This document shows positions 26,863 to 35,519 of a stretch of DNA of 64,000 bases, one piece after another. Under the pieces are notes generated by a model that was not told the origin of the DNA, made no database searches, and saw only the letters and a list, made by a program, of their open reading frames with translations. This DNA comes from Halodurantibacterium flavum. Its GTDB lineage: Bacteria > Pseudomonadota > Alphaproteobacteria > Rhodobacterales > Rhodobacteraceae. Position 1 is the stretch's first letter. Each line of letters starts with the position of its first letter. The stretch is from contig NZ_JBHUGH010000006.1 in assembly GCF_042681825.1 (NCBI RefSeq), forward strand, positions 124,001 through 188,000, in the 5' to 3' direction. The position numbers and the translations under genes are program-made.

Positions 26863-27372
26863 ATGACCAAGACCAAGAAAGCCGAGTTTCGTCCCAACGA
26901 GTTCGTTGTCTATCCTGCGCATGGCGTGGGCAAGATCGTCTCGATCGAAGAGCAGGAGATCGCGGGCATCAGCCTCGAACTCTTCGTGGTCTCGTTCGAG
27001 AAAGACAAGATGACGTTGCGCGTACCTACGCACAAGGCGACCGAGATCGGGATGCGTTCGCTCTCTACCCCGGATGTGGTCAGCAAGGCGCTTGAAACGC
27101 TCAAGGGCAAGGCCCGGGTCAAGCGGGCGATGTGGTCGCGCCGCGCGCAGGAATATGAGCAAAAGATCAACTCGGGCGACCTTCTGTCGATCGCCGAGGT
27201 GGTCCGCGACCTGCATCGCAGCGACGACCAGCGCGAGCAGAGCTATTCCGAGCGTCAGCTTTATGAAGCGGCGCTGGAGCGTCTGACCCGCGAAGTCGCA
27301 GCCGTAAGCGGCACCGACGAGGCCGGCGCGCAGAAGGCCGTGGACGAGGTGCTCGTTTCCCGCGCCGCCTGA
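26863..27372 (+). CDS. CarD-family transcriptional regulator
   Basis: A 169-residue protein whose N-terminal half is the CarD/CdnL polymerase-interacting domain (FRPNEFVVYPAHGVGKIVSIEEQEIAG) and whose C-terminal half is helical and DNA-binding (SRRAQEYEQKINSGDLLSIA). CarD proteins bind RNA polymerase beta and help open promoters, especially those lacking a good -10, and are common in alphaproteobacteria. ATG 26863 has TGAGGAAAG upstream. The open frame from 26728 runs through the leader hairpins and is rejected as start. A terminator follows the gene. Confidence 0.93.
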   Translation: MTKTKKAEFRPNEFVVYPAHGVGKIVSIEEQEIAGISLELFVVSFEKDKMTLRVPTHKATEIGMRSLSTPDVVSKALETLKGKARVKRAMWSRRAQEYEQKINSGDLLSIAEVVRDLHRSDDQREQSYSERQLYEAALERLTREVAAVSGTDEAGAQKAVDEVLVSRAA

Positions 27373-27408
27373 GGCGTCGGCGCCGAGGCCGAATGGGATC
27401 GCTTTATG

Positions 27409-27434
27409 CCGCAGCCTCAGGGCTGCGGTTTTTT
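27409..27434 (+). terminator. Intrinsic terminator of carD
   Basis: CCGCAGCC (27409-27416) and GGCTGCGG (27421-27428) around TCAG, then six T (27429-27434). Confidence 0.93.
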
Positions 27435-27446
27435 GCTGTTCAAAGG

Positions 27447-28220
27447 CTAGAGCCCGGGCGTGACAGCCGCGGCAAAGCTTGCAAGCAGCACCGCCTCGGC
27501 CAGTTGCTGCGAGGCGCCCAGCACATCGCCCGTCTGGCCGCCGATCTTGGCCTGCGCCAGTACCGCCAGCACAACCGTGACCGCCACCACCAGCGCGAGC
27601 GGCGCGATCACCGGCCCGCCCGCCAGCACCAGCGCGATAAGCCCGATCAGCGCCGCGATCAGGGCGGCCCCCGAGGCGGCGCGCCCGACGTTGTGCGAAA
27701 GGCCGCCGCCGCGCGCGTTCCGCATTCCGGCCATCAGCGCCACCATCGGCACGCGCGACACGACCGCCGCCGCGATGACGGGCGCCCAGATCGCCCCGGT
27801 CTCGAGGATCGTGACCAGCGCGGCCCAGCGGAACAGCGTCACCAGCCCCAGTCCGAGCATGCCATAGGTGCCGATCCGGCTGTCCTTCATGATGCGCAGC
27901 CGCGCGGCGCGCGTCCAGCCGCCCCAGAACCCGTCGCAGCAATCGGCCAGCCCGTCCTCATGCATCGCGCCTGTCAGCATGGCCTGCGCGCCAAGGATCA
28001 CCACTGCCGCCAACGCCGGCGGCCATCCGAGGCAAAGCGCGAGCCACCCCGCCAGCGCCGCCCCGAAGCCGAGAACGAATCCCGCCAGCGGAAAGGCCCA
28101 GGCGGCCCCGGCGCCGCGTCCTGCGTTGACCGACGGGTTCCGGAAGACCGGTATCCGGCTCAGCAGCATCAACGCCGCCAGCACGTCCGACGGCTGCATC
28201 GTTTCGGCTTTGATCCGCAT
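27447..28220 (-). CDS. cobS: Adenosylcobinamide-GDP ribazoletransferase (cobalamin synthase)
   Basis: A 257-residue integral membrane enzyme that joins adenosylcobinamide-GDP and alpha-ribazole in the last step of cobalamin assembly. Family motifs are the acidic DGLADCCDGF, KDSRIGTYG and the closing GGQTGDVLGA. Several hydrophobic helices are visible. ATG 28220 has GAGAGG upstream. It is divergent from cobT, which makes the ribazole-phosphate precursor, so the two neighbours serve the same lower-ligand pathway. The rest of the cobalamin pathway is not in the window. Confidence 0.95.
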   Translation of the reverse strand: MRIKAETMQPSDVLAALMLLSRIPVFRNPSVNAGRGAGAAWAFPLAGFVLGFGAALAGWLALCLGWPPALAAVVILGAQAMLTGAMHEDGLADCCDGFWGGWTRAARLRIMKDSRIGTYGMLGLGLVTLFRWAALVTILETGAIWAPVIAAAVVSRVPMVALMAGMRNARGGGLSHNVGRAASGAALIAALIGLIALVLAGGPVIAPLALVVAVTVVLAVLAQAKIGGQTGDVLGASQQLAEAVLLASFAAAVTPGL

Positions 28221-28226
28221 TCTGTC

Positions 28227-28292
28227 GCCTCTCTGCTTTTGCGCCGCTGCGCTGATGGTTAAACAAGGCGGCAGCGCAAATCAACGAGAGGC
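28227..28292. repeat. Nested inverted repeats between cobS and cobT
   Basis: Outer arms GCCTCTC (28227-28233) and GAGAGGC (28286-28292) are largely the two Shine-Dalgarno sequences of the divergent genes. Inner arms TTTGCGC (28238-28244) and GCGCAAA (28274-28280) and CGCTGC with GCAGCG (28245-28250 and 28271-28276) are not explained that way and could be an operator. No cobalamin riboswitch fits in this 76-base gap. Confidence 0.4.
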
Positions 28293-28296
28293 CCCC

Positions 28297-29319
28297 ATGA
28301 CCAGATCCCCGTTTCAATCGCTGGCCGAGTTCCGCGCTGCGCTGGGGCAGCTTCCGCCCGTTGACGCGGGCGCACTGGACGCCGCCCGCAGCCGGGACGC
28401 ATCGCTGACGAAACCGCCGGGATCGCTGGGGCAACTGGAGGATCTGGCGATCTGGTATGCCGGGTGGCGGGGCGAGCGGCCGAAGCTCGAAGCGCCGCAG
28501 ATTCTGATTTTCGCGGGCAATCACGGCGTGACGGCCCAAGGCGTTTCCGCTTTTCCGCCTGAGGTCACGGCGCAGATGGTGGCGAATTTCAACGCGGGCG
28601 GCGCGGCGATCAACCAGCTCGCCCGGTGTTTCGGGGCGCGGATCGATGTGCATCCGATCACGCTCGACCGCCCTACCGGCGATTTCACGGAAGGCCCCGC
28701 GATGACCGAGGCCGAGCTTCTGGAGGCTCTGTCGCTCGGCTGGGCCGCCGTCGATCCGGCGGCTGATCTGGTGATTGCCGGCGAGATGGGGATCGGTAAC
28801 ACGACATCGGCGGCGGCGCTGGCGGCGGCCATGTTCGGCGGCAATCCCCGCGACTGGGTAGGGCGCGGCACAGGCGTCGATGACGAGGGCTTGGCGCGCA
28901 AGGCGGCGGCGGTGGCGGCGGGACTGGCCCGACACCGGGGTGAGCTTCTCGATCCGCTGGAGGCGCTGCGACGTCTGGGCGGGCGGGAGCTGGCCGCGAT
29001 GGCAGGCGCGATTGCCGCCGCGCGCAGTCACCGGATTCCGGTGATCCTCGACGGGTTCATCTGCACGGCGGCGGCGGCGGTGCTTGAACGGATCGCGCCC
29101 GGTGCGCTGGATCACGCCATTGCGGGACATCAGTCCGAAGAGCCGGGCCATGCGCGGCTTCTTGGCGCGCTCGGAAAACGGCCGGTCCTGACGCTCGGAC
29201 TGCGTCTGGGTGAGGGGTCGGGGGCCGCCGTCGCGCTTGGTGTGCTGAAGGCGGCGATCGCCTGTCATTCCGGCATGGCGACCTTTGCAGAGGCCGGCGT
29301 GGCGGACGGGCCAGGTTAA
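28297..29319 (+). CDS. cobT: Nicotinate-nucleotide--dimethylbenzimidazole phosphoribosyltransferase
   Basis: A 340-residue enzyme that makes alpha-ribazole 5'-phosphate from dimethylbenzimidazole and nicotinate mononucleotide. Landmarks are SLTKPPGSLGQLEDLA, FAGNHGVTAQGVSAFP, GEMGIGNTTSAAAL and the GHQSEEPGH segment that holds the catalytic glutamate. ATG 28297 has GAGAGG upstream; the open frame from 27868 overlaps cobS on the other strand and is rejected. It ends 8 bases before the convergent large membrane protein. Confidence 0.95.
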   Translation: MTRSPFQSLAEFRAALGQLPPVDAGALDAARSRDASLTKPPGSLGQLEDLAIWYAGWRGERPKLEAPQILIFAGNHGVTAQGVSAFPPEVTAQMVANFNAGGAAINQLARCFGARIDVHPITLDRPTGDFTEGPAMTEAELLEALSLGWAAVDPAADLVIAGEMGIGNTTSAAALAAAMFGGNPRDWVGRGTGVDDEGLARKAAAVAAGLARHRGELLDPLEALRRLGGRELAAMAGAIAAARSHRIPVILDGFICTAAAAVLERIAPGALDHAIAGHQSEEPGHARLLGALGKRPVLTLGLRLGEGSGAAVALGVLKAAIACHSGMATFAEAGVADGPG

Positions 29320-29327
29320 TCCGGCTG

Positions 29328-32300
29328 TCAGCCCTGCGGCATCGCAAGGGCAAAGGTGCGCCCGTTCTTGATGTAATGCAGTTCGCGCTCGTTTATCGCG
29401 GCGACCTGCCCCCCGTCATAGCGGTCGCCGACGCGAAGCTGCATCATCTGCCCGCGTGAGGTCCGCACCAGCGCCCGCCGGTTCGAAGCGGTGCCGTAAA
29501 TGCCGATCAGGTTGTCCTGACGCAGGTTGATCGCCCGCGAGACGGTCGCCTGCTGCGCGACCGAGGCAGAGGTCGGCAGGCTGGGCGCTGCGGTCGTGAT
29601 CTCCGGCTCGTCATCGGCCTCCGGCAGGGGCGCGGCCGCCGCAGGTGCGGGGGCGGCAAGGGCGGCGTTCAGCGCAGCCTCGACCGCGGCGGAGTCGACG
29701 GGCGTGCGCACAGGGGCTGCGGCCACCTGCGGCGCCGGCTCGGGCTGTGCCTGGGGTTGTGGCGTCGGTGCTGCGGGGGGCTGGGGCAGAGGCGCATTGC
29801 TCACCGCCAGCCGCTCGGGGCGGATCAGCGGCACGGGCGAGGCGGCGATGGCAAGCTCGGTCGCACCGGGGTCGAGCGCGGCTGGCGTTTCCGCCTGCGT
29901 CGGATCGGTTGCCAGATCGGGCGCCGCGAGAGCGGCGAATGCGGCAGGTCGCGCCCTTGGCAACAAACTGAAAGCGCCGGCAACAACTTCATCCCCGGGA
30001 AGGCCGGTGACCGCCTCTGCGCTTGCATCCGCTGCAGCGGGCAGCGTCACGAGGCTCGGCGCTCCGCCTTCGATGGCCGGGCGGGGACGGGGACGGAACG
30101 CGGCCAGAACAGCAGCACTGGGTGCGTCAGGCGCGGTGACCTCAGCCACGTCGCGGACCGCCTCGGCAACCGCGCTGGCTACGGCATCCTCTATCCCGGG
30201 GATTGCGGGGAGCGGGACCGGAGAGGCGTCAGTAACGGCGGCAGTGGCGGTTCCGGCCTGGGTCGTGGGGTCGGCTGTGGGGTCGAGTGCCGCATCCTCC
30301 GGGACCAGGTTTTCGGGCCGGGCGGGCGGGATGACGGGGGGCGGCCCATCGATCAGGGTGAATTCAAGATCGGCGGCGGGTGTGCTCTCTGCGGCTTCGG
30401 CAAGCGGCTCGGCCGGGGTGGACAGGGCCTGCGTCTGCGTTGTGGCTACCTCTTCCGGCGCCTCGCCGGCCGTGGGGGACGGGGCTGCCGCCGACAGCGT
30501 CGCGCCAGCGTTCTCCGCTTCGCCTGTGGTGGTTTCTGGGGGCGTTTCTGCGGGCGTTTCTGTGGCGGCGGTATCTGCGATGCTCTCAGCGACAACCGGG
30601 GTTTCAACTTCGGCGAGCGCAGTTGCACCGCCGGCGGCTGCGATCAGGTTGACGGCGTGCTGCCGGGCACCCGCCGCCAGCGCGGCCGAAACTTCGGCAG
30701 GGCTCGGGGGAACAGCAGGCGCAGCCGGGGCCGCATCGGCCAGCGCGGGCGCCTGCAAAGGCTGCGGTGCCGGCGGAACAGGCCCGCGGGGCGGCGCGCC
30801 GGCTGTCATGCTTTCCGGCTGGTCGGTCGGAAAGTCGGCGACCATGGCCGCGGTCCGGGTCTGATCTGCGACATCGGGCGCGTCCGGCTCCTGACTGCTG
30901 GCATAAGGCGCGGCCTCATCGGCGATTGCGCCTGTCATATTCAGGTCAGCGTCGTTCGGATCCTGGTCCAAGGGCGGCGCAGTCGGGGCCGAAGCTACGG
31001 CCTGCGATCCGGCATCCGTGTTTTCCAGGGCGGTCTCTGATGCGCCCTCGACAACGGAGATTGCCGGGTCTGTCGGCAACCTTGCGTCTTGCCGCGATCC
31101 GGTCAGCCACCAGAAGACGAGCAGGATCAGGACAAGCACCACTGCCCCGACCGCCAAAAGGCCAAGCGACGCGCGGCGCCCGCTGTTGCCAAGACGGCCG
31201 TAGACCCCGAAGTCTGTCCCGGACTGTTCTGCATTGCCCCGCAACGAGGCTGCATCGCGGGCCGCCTGCACGGCAAAGGGGTCCCGTACGGTGCGCGATG
31301 CGCGTGAGCCAGTTTCGGGGCCGGTCTCGAGGGCTGCCCCCTGGCCCCTCGCCGGGATCGTCGTCGGGTCGCCTTCTGTGCCGTCCAGCCTGTGTGGGCC
31401 CGGGCGCTGCGCCACAAGCGGCGGTCGTGCGGTATCGGTGCGCAGAATCCTGGGGCCGGTTTTTGGCGCGGCATCCGGGATTGCCTCTATTTCGATGCCA
31501 TTGCCCGAGGACTCATCCGCCGCAGAGGGCGATGTTTCGCCCGGTTCGAACCGGGGCACATCCGCGAATGCATCCGGCATAGCTATCCGGGGTGTCGTGA
31601 CCCCCTCGGGTCGAAGACCATCATTCTCTGCGTGCCGCGTGGCGGAAAGATTGCGCGCAAGGCTGGGGCTGGGCGAAAGAGGGATTGTGCCTGGCGCGGC
31701 CACCACAGGACTGTCTTGCCGCGTCTCCGCATGTCCGGTCCGCGTCGGGGTCGTTTTCTGGGAAGCGCTGCGCACCGCGGCGGCGACGCGCTGACGCTCA
31801 TCCTCCGGGAGGATGCCTGCCCGGGAGCTGCCCGGACGCGGCGCGGCAGAACCGGTCGAAGGTGCGGCGGCATCGTCCCTGGCAGCGGGCGCGGAGGTCG
31901 TGGAACTAGGATGTGGCTCGGTGGATGCGACTGAGGGCGCATCTGCCGCTGACGGGGCCGGTTGCGGGGCGGGGGCGGGTTGCGGCGCCGCTTCGGCCGC
32001 AACGCCGGCAATGGTCGCGCCGTCATGTTCGTCTGGCGCGTCCGCCGCGGGGCCGGGGGCAGGTGAACTGTGCGCGGGCCGGGCCTCTGCCTCGGTGACT
32101 GTCCCGGGCTTTGTCCCCGCTTCCGGCTCTGCGTCAGCCGGGCCCAAGGGCCGCGCCGCGGCTCTGTCTGGGGATGCGGGCGGATCGCTTTGCGGTCTCT
32201 CCGCCGACGGAGGGCCTGCTTCGGGCTCGGTCGTCACCGGATTTTCGCGGGCGGCTGTTCCTGCCTTTTCGGCCGGCCCGCCTGATCCTGCTGGCGCGAC

Positions 32301-32957
32301 CTCCTGCGGGGCTTTTGCTGCCGTGTCGGGTTGGTGCCGTTGATCCCTGGCGGCGGCTCGGGGCGCCTTTCCGGCGCGCTTGGCGGCCGCTTGGGCTTCC
32401 TGCCGGGCGAATTCCTCGGGCAGGGTGGCGCGTCCGACGATATGCGCCGGCTCGTCCCCGCGCAGGACATCCTCGGCCAGCCCGGCGGATCGTCCGGCAT
32501 CGCTCAGGCCGAAGAACGGTTCGTTCTCAAATGGGCCGTCGGTTTCGGGCAGGGCGACCCAGCCCGCCGGGGCAAGTCCGTGTTCGGCGGCAAAAGCCTC
32601 TGCCTCCGCGAGAGATTCCCGCGCCACCAACGCCACGCGCAGTCCGTCATCCGTCCGAACCCAGTCCCAGACCAGATCCTCGGGCGGATAGGGGGTGAGC
32701 CCGTCTATATGGTTCGCGATTTCGGCGGGATCGCTGATCGGCAGCGTCGCAAAGCGCAGCAGATCGCCGGGCAGCACAAGCTTGGTCGTGAATTTACGGC
32801 CTGCCAGCGCGATGGCGATCCGGCGCAACCGGCGTAGGCGTTGCGGCAGGCGCGGGTGGTCCAGCGGCACCTCGCCCACCAGCAACCAGCCGCGTGGGCT
32901 TCGCTGCAGAAGGCTCAGGCCATCAGGCGAGAGGGAGAGGGCGAAATCGGGTTTCAT
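29328..32957 (-). CDS. Large Ala/Pro-rich single-span membrane protein with PilM/GspL-like N-terminus and PilP/GspC-like C-terminus
   Basis: A 1209-residue protein. Residues 1 to about 165 (FALSLSPDGLSLLQRSPRGW, TTKLVLPGDLLRFATLPI, PYPPEDLVWDW) resemble the actin-like cytoplasmic domain of type II secretion GspL or pilus PilM. Residues about 170-590 are low-complexity Ala/Pro/Glu/Ser. One membrane helix follows (about 595-616, SLGLLAVGAVVLVLILLVFW). A second disordered stretch runs to about 1135. The last 70 residues (IYGTASNRRALVRTSRGQ, then RVGDRYDGGQVAAI, then YIKNGRTFALAMP) look like the periplasmic PilP/GspC homology domain. N-in, C-out topology fits both ends. No other pilus or secretion gene is nearby. 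Homology of the ends is inferred by eye from motifs; the function is unknown. Confidence 0.8.
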   Translation of the reverse strand: MKPDFALSLSPDGLSLLQRSPRGWLLVGEVPLDHPRLPQRLRRLRRIAIALAGRKFTTKLVLPGDLLRFATLPISDPAEIANHIDGLTPYPPEDLVWDWVRTDDGLRVALVARESLAEAEAFAAEHGLAPAGWVALPETDGPFENEPFFGLSDAGRSAGLAEDVLRGDEPAHIVGRATLPEEFARQEAQAAAKRAGKAPRAAARDQRHQPDTAAKAPQEVAPAGSGGPAEKAGTAARENPVTTEPEAGPPSAERPQSDPPASPDRAAARPLGPADAEPEAGTKPGTVTEAEARPAHSSPAPGPAADAPDEHDGATIAGVAAEAAPQPAPAPQPAPSAADAPSVASTEPHPSSTTSAPAARDDAAAPSTGSAAPRPGSSRAGILPEDERQRVAAAVRSASQKTTPTRTGHAETRQDSPVVAAPGTIPLSPSPSLARNLSATRHAENDGLRPEGVTTPRIAMPDAFADVPRFEPGETSPSAADESSGNGIEIEAIPDAAPKTGPRILRTDTARPPLVAQRPGPHRLDGTEGDPTTIPARGQGAALETGPETGSRASRTVRDPFAVQAARDAASLRGNAEQSGTDFGVYGRLGNSGRRASLGLLAVGAVVLVLILLVFWWLTGSRQDARLPTDPAISVVEGASETALENTDAGSQAVASAPTAPPLDQDPNDADLNMTGAIADEAAPYASSQEPDAPDVADQTRTAAMVADFPTDQPESMTAGAPPRGPVPPAPQPLQAPALADAAPAAPAVPPSPAEVSAALAAGARQHAVNLIAAAGGATALAEVETPVVAESIADTAATETPAETPPETTTGEAENAGATLSAAAPSPTAGEAPEEVATTQTQALSTPAEPLAEAAESTPAADLEFTLIDGPPPVIPPARPENLVPEDAALDPTADPTTQAGTATAAVTDASPVPLPAIPGIEDAVASAVAEAVRDVAEVTAPDAPSAAVLAAFRPRPRPAIEGGAPSLVTLPAAADASAEAVTGLPGDEVVAGAFSLLPRARPAAFAALAAPDLATDPTQAETPAALDPGATELAIAASPVPLIRPERLAVSNAPLPQPPAAPTPQPQAQPEPAPQVAAAPVRTPVDSAAVEAALNAALAAPAPAAAAPLPEADDEPEITTAAPSLPTSASVAQQATVSRAINLRQDNLIGIYGTASNRRALVRTSRGQMMQLRVGDRYDGGQVAAINERELHYIKNGRTFALAMPQG

Positions 32958-33211
32958 GCACTGCTCGGTCGGAAGGGGCGGCAGAGCGTCTGGGCCCCGA
33001 CCGCACTGGTTTTTCCGAGCCTACCGCAGGAGAGGGCACATGAAAACCCGCGCTATCGCCCGGGCGCGGCTTTCGGCCCGGCAGGCTTTGCCATCGAGGA
33101 GACAGCGTGCAGGTGCACGTTCTTGTGCGCTTTTGTTTCAGTGGCTTGGCAGCGTCTCGAAATATGGGCAAGTCTGATGGCAGGAAGCACGACGAACGAA
33201 AAGGATGTGCG

Positions 33212-33994
33212 ATGACTGTTTTCAATGGGACAAGCTTCAAGGGGACGGTGCGTCCCGTTCGTCCCGGATTTTCAGCATTTGCCCTCGGTGTGGCGCTTGG
33301 ACTCGGGGCGCTTGCGGTCCAGCCGCAGGGCGCGTGGGCGCAGGATGTGACGGCCTCCGCGCTTCAGCAGGGCCAGATCCGTGTCAGCGGGCAGGGCCGG
33401 GTGGATGCGGCGCCGGACATGGCGACGATCACACTAGGCGTCACCGCCGAGGATGCAGAGGCAGCCGTCGCCATGGCCGATGTCTCGACCCAGGTTGCCG
33501 CAGTTCTCTCGCAGCTGGAAGCCGCAGGCATCGAGGCGCGCGACATGCAGACCTCGGGTCTGGTGCTGACGCCACGCTGGAACTATTCGGATGGCGAAGA
33601 GCAGCGCATCACCGGCTATATCGCGCAGAACAACGTGACTGTCCGCGTGCGCGATCTCGAAAGCCTTGGCGGGCTTCTGGATGAGGTGATCGAGAGCGGC
33701 GCCAATACGCTTGGCGGGCTGTCCTTCGGCATCGCCGACCCCCAGCCGCTGGAGGATGAGGCACGCCGCAACGCGATCGTTGACGCGCGCCGCAAGGCGG
33801 AAATCTATGCTGAGGCCGCGGGCCTGAGCCTCGGCGATCTGGTCGCGATCTATGAGCCCGAGGCCTATGATCCGCCGCGTCCCTTCTACCGCATGGAATC
33901 CGCAATGTCGGCGGGCGACGTGCCTGTCGCGGCCGGCGAGGTGACGATTGCCGTGAACGCCACGGTCGTCTTTTCACTGAACGGCGCCGAGTGA
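33212..33994 (+). CDS. Periplasmic SIMPL-domain protein (DUF541)
   Basis: A 260-residue exported protein with a long signal region ending near QGAWAQDV and the SIMPL/DUF541 domain: RISVSGQG-like start (IRVSGQGRVDAAPDMATITLG), AGIEARDMQTSGL, GYIAQNNVTVRVRD, and the closing helix-strand pair with ARRKAEIYAEAAGLSLGDL. Such proteins form oligomeric shells in the periplasm or outer membrane with no settled function; some are linked to oxidative stress. ATG 33212 has AAAAGGA upstream; the open frame starting at 33107 is unneeded. Divergent from the large membrane protein, 254 bases apart. Confidence 0.88.
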   Translation: MTVFNGTSFKGTVRPVRPGFSAFALGVALGLGALAVQPQGAWAQDVTASALQQGQIRVSGQGRVDAAPDMATITLGVTAEDAEAAVAMADVSTQVAAVLSQLEAAGIEARDMQTSGLVLTPRWNYSDGEEQRITGYIAQNNVTVRVRDLESLGGLLDEVIESGANTLGGLSFGIADPQPLEDEARRNAIVDARRKAEIYAEAAGLSLGDLVAIYEPEAYDPPRPFYRMESAMSAGDVPVAAGEVTIAVNATVVFSLNGAE

Positions 33995-34064
33995 TCCTGT
34001 GATGATCCTGTAACGCCGGGGGGCCTTGCAATGGCCCCTCGGCCCGCGCTAAAGAGCGCCCATC

Positions 34065-34140
34065 GGGTCGTTAGCTCAGTTGGTAGAGCGTCTCGTTTAC
34101 ACCGAGAATGTCGGCGGTTCGAGTCCGTCACGACCCACCA
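34065..34140 (+). tRNA. tRNA-Val, anticodon TAC
   Basis: Acceptor GGGTCGT (34065-34071) pairs with ACGACCC near the 3' end; D arm GCTCAGTTGGTAGAGC, anticodon stem TCTCG/CGAGA with loop TTTACAC (anticodon TAC), T arm GGCGGTTCGAGTCCGTC, and an encoded CCA. All cloverleaf parts are intact. The lower-GC accessory patch begins right after it. Confidence 0.97.
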
Positions 34141-34559
34141 TGTTTAAATGGAAATTGTCGAAAATGGCTGATCGCGCCGCGGTTCGCTGAACCTTCAGCA
34201 TATCTCAGCGGTCATGGCCTCGGCCTGCCGTGACAGGTGCCGCGGCGAGTAGTGGCTGCGTTTACCTCTGCCTCGGCTTCTTTCCGCGACATTACGCAGG
34301 ACGATACCGTCCACACCTGCCGCCGTCCTTATGCGACGACCAGGTGGCCATGGAACCGCCCGCGCCGGCACCCTCTTCTTTTCCATGACGGGTGACGCAA
34401 AGAGTCGTGAACGGGGCGCCTCCGGTAGCGCCGAGGTCGCGCGGCTCTCCAAGCTATCGAAAAGCCTGTCCGCCCGGGCGCTTGTCCTGCAAGATCCCTG
34501 GGCCACTCTGGCGTTCCGCCGCTCCGGCTTAAGAAATGTGGGTCGTCCCTTCCATTATG
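34141..34559. other. Gene-free stretch after tRNA-Val
   Basis: About 420 bases with only short, unconvincing open frames on both strands (for example 34195-34506 minus and 34331-34612 plus) and no recognisable domain. The base mix differs from neighbouring genes. It may be decayed insertion or island DNA. A 9-base inverted match to the tRNA 3' end (GTGGGTCGT near 34540) is too short to be read as an attachment site. Confidence 0.5.
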
Positions 34560-35519
34560 TCAGGACGATAGAAGGTCCCAGTCTACGCCAGCCCTCTTCA
34601 GTTCATCCTTGAGCCGAGGTTTGAACAATCCAGCGCGCTCGCCCTTTTCCGTCCTGTTTAGAACATCAACAAGCACGGTCAAAATCTCTGCCTTCCGCTT
34701 GTCAGTTAAAAGGATCCTGAACAGGCCGCCGAGAGCAATTCTCGAAACACCGATGCTCAGCGACTTGCGAAGTTCCTGCTCGGCTTCCTCCGATCGCCCC
34801 TGCGCAAGAAAATATTGGCCTCGCTCCGCGTGCCAGACGAAATTCCCCTCGCTCTGCAGTTTTATCTCAGGCGCCACGCCGGTCTCGAGGATGGAGGATA
34901 TGAATTCCTTGAGGACTCCGCAATTTCGCATCGTTTCCAGAACCGTGTGCCCGGCAAACGGAAACTCGCAATACTGGCCATCCGGATAGGCGGGCCGGAT
35001 GCACCGGTCGATGAACATCTTATCCACCTGACGATGCGGATCGAACAGTATGATCGGTGAGTAGCTCGACTTGGGTGCGTCGATAATATCAATGTGGTTG
35101 AACTTGAAGCCGCGAAAATTCCGGGCTTTGATCGAAGGATGAGCAGAGTTCAGCGGCGCGGAGGCTATTATCCGAGCGTTAATAATGCCGCCGTAGTAGA
35201 CCGCGCAGTACCCGCCCAAGCTCGAACCGTATGTAAAAATCTCACGGTTGCCCAACACAGGTGACACGGCCTCAGCGAACTGCTCCAGGCTCAGACCCTG
35301 ATACTGAGATTTCCTCGACTGTGCGACGAAAACAGTATCGTGGCCGGATTTTAAAGCAAACTCGGTGCCGAAACCTAATTGCGATTTCCCGACGTTAATA
35401 GCGCTGAACGTAATTATGACCTTTTTCGTCGGCTCGCGATGCAGATGCGCTGTGATCTGGTAATCTGGTGCGACCGCCAAAACCGTGGCGGTAACATCCG
35501 GGAACGTCACATGCTGCAT
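34560..35519 (-). CDS. Alpha/beta-hydrolase-fold protein with C-terminal TPR-like helices, function unknown
   Basis: A 319-residue protein with no signal peptide. A candidate hydrolase triad is visible: Ser100 in the elbow YGSSLGGYCA, Asp160 in ILFDPHRQVD and His191 in FAGHTVLE. From about residue 225 the sequence turns helical (ERGQYFLAQGRSEEAEQELRKSL), like one or two TPR units. The start at 35519 has a strong AGGAGA upstream. The gene has clearly lower GC and more AT-rich codons than the rest of the window and stands alone next to a tRNA, so it is probably horizontally acquired. Similar hydrolases, as I recall, occur near surface-polysaccharide genes, but substrate is unknown. Confidence 0.75.
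   Translation of the reverse strand: MQHVTFPDVTATVLAVAPDYQITAHLHREPTKKVIITFSAINVGKSQLGFGTEFALKSGHDTVFVAQSRKSQYQGLSLEQFAEAVSPVLGNREIFTYGSSLGGYCAVYYGGIINARIIASAPLNSAHPSIKARNFRGFKFNHIDIIDAPKSSYSPIILFDPHRQVDKMFIDRCIRPAYPDGQYCEFPFAGHTVLETMRNCGVLKEFISSILETGVAPEIKLQSEGNFVWHAERGQYFLAQGRSEEAEQELRKSLSIGVSRIALGGLFRILLTDKRKAEILTVLVDVLNRTEKGERAGLFKPRLKDELKRAGVDWDLLSS

Noticed and set aside
28221..28296. Cobalamin riboswitch before cobS or cobT
   Set aside because: Only 76 bases separate the genes, too short for the roughly 200-base element, and no B12-box was seen.
34018..34040. Hairpin GGGGCC/GGCCCC after the SIMPL gene as a terminator
   Set aside because: A 6-bp stem with no T run; not enough to call.
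34195..34506. 103-codon minus-strand open frame after tRNA-Val
   Set aside because: Arg/Ser/Ala-rich shadow-like composition, no ribosome-binding site or domain seen.
34538..34549. Inverted 9-base copy of the tRNA-Val 3' end as an attachment site
   Set aside because: Too short, wrong orientation for an att direct repeat, and no integrase nearby.
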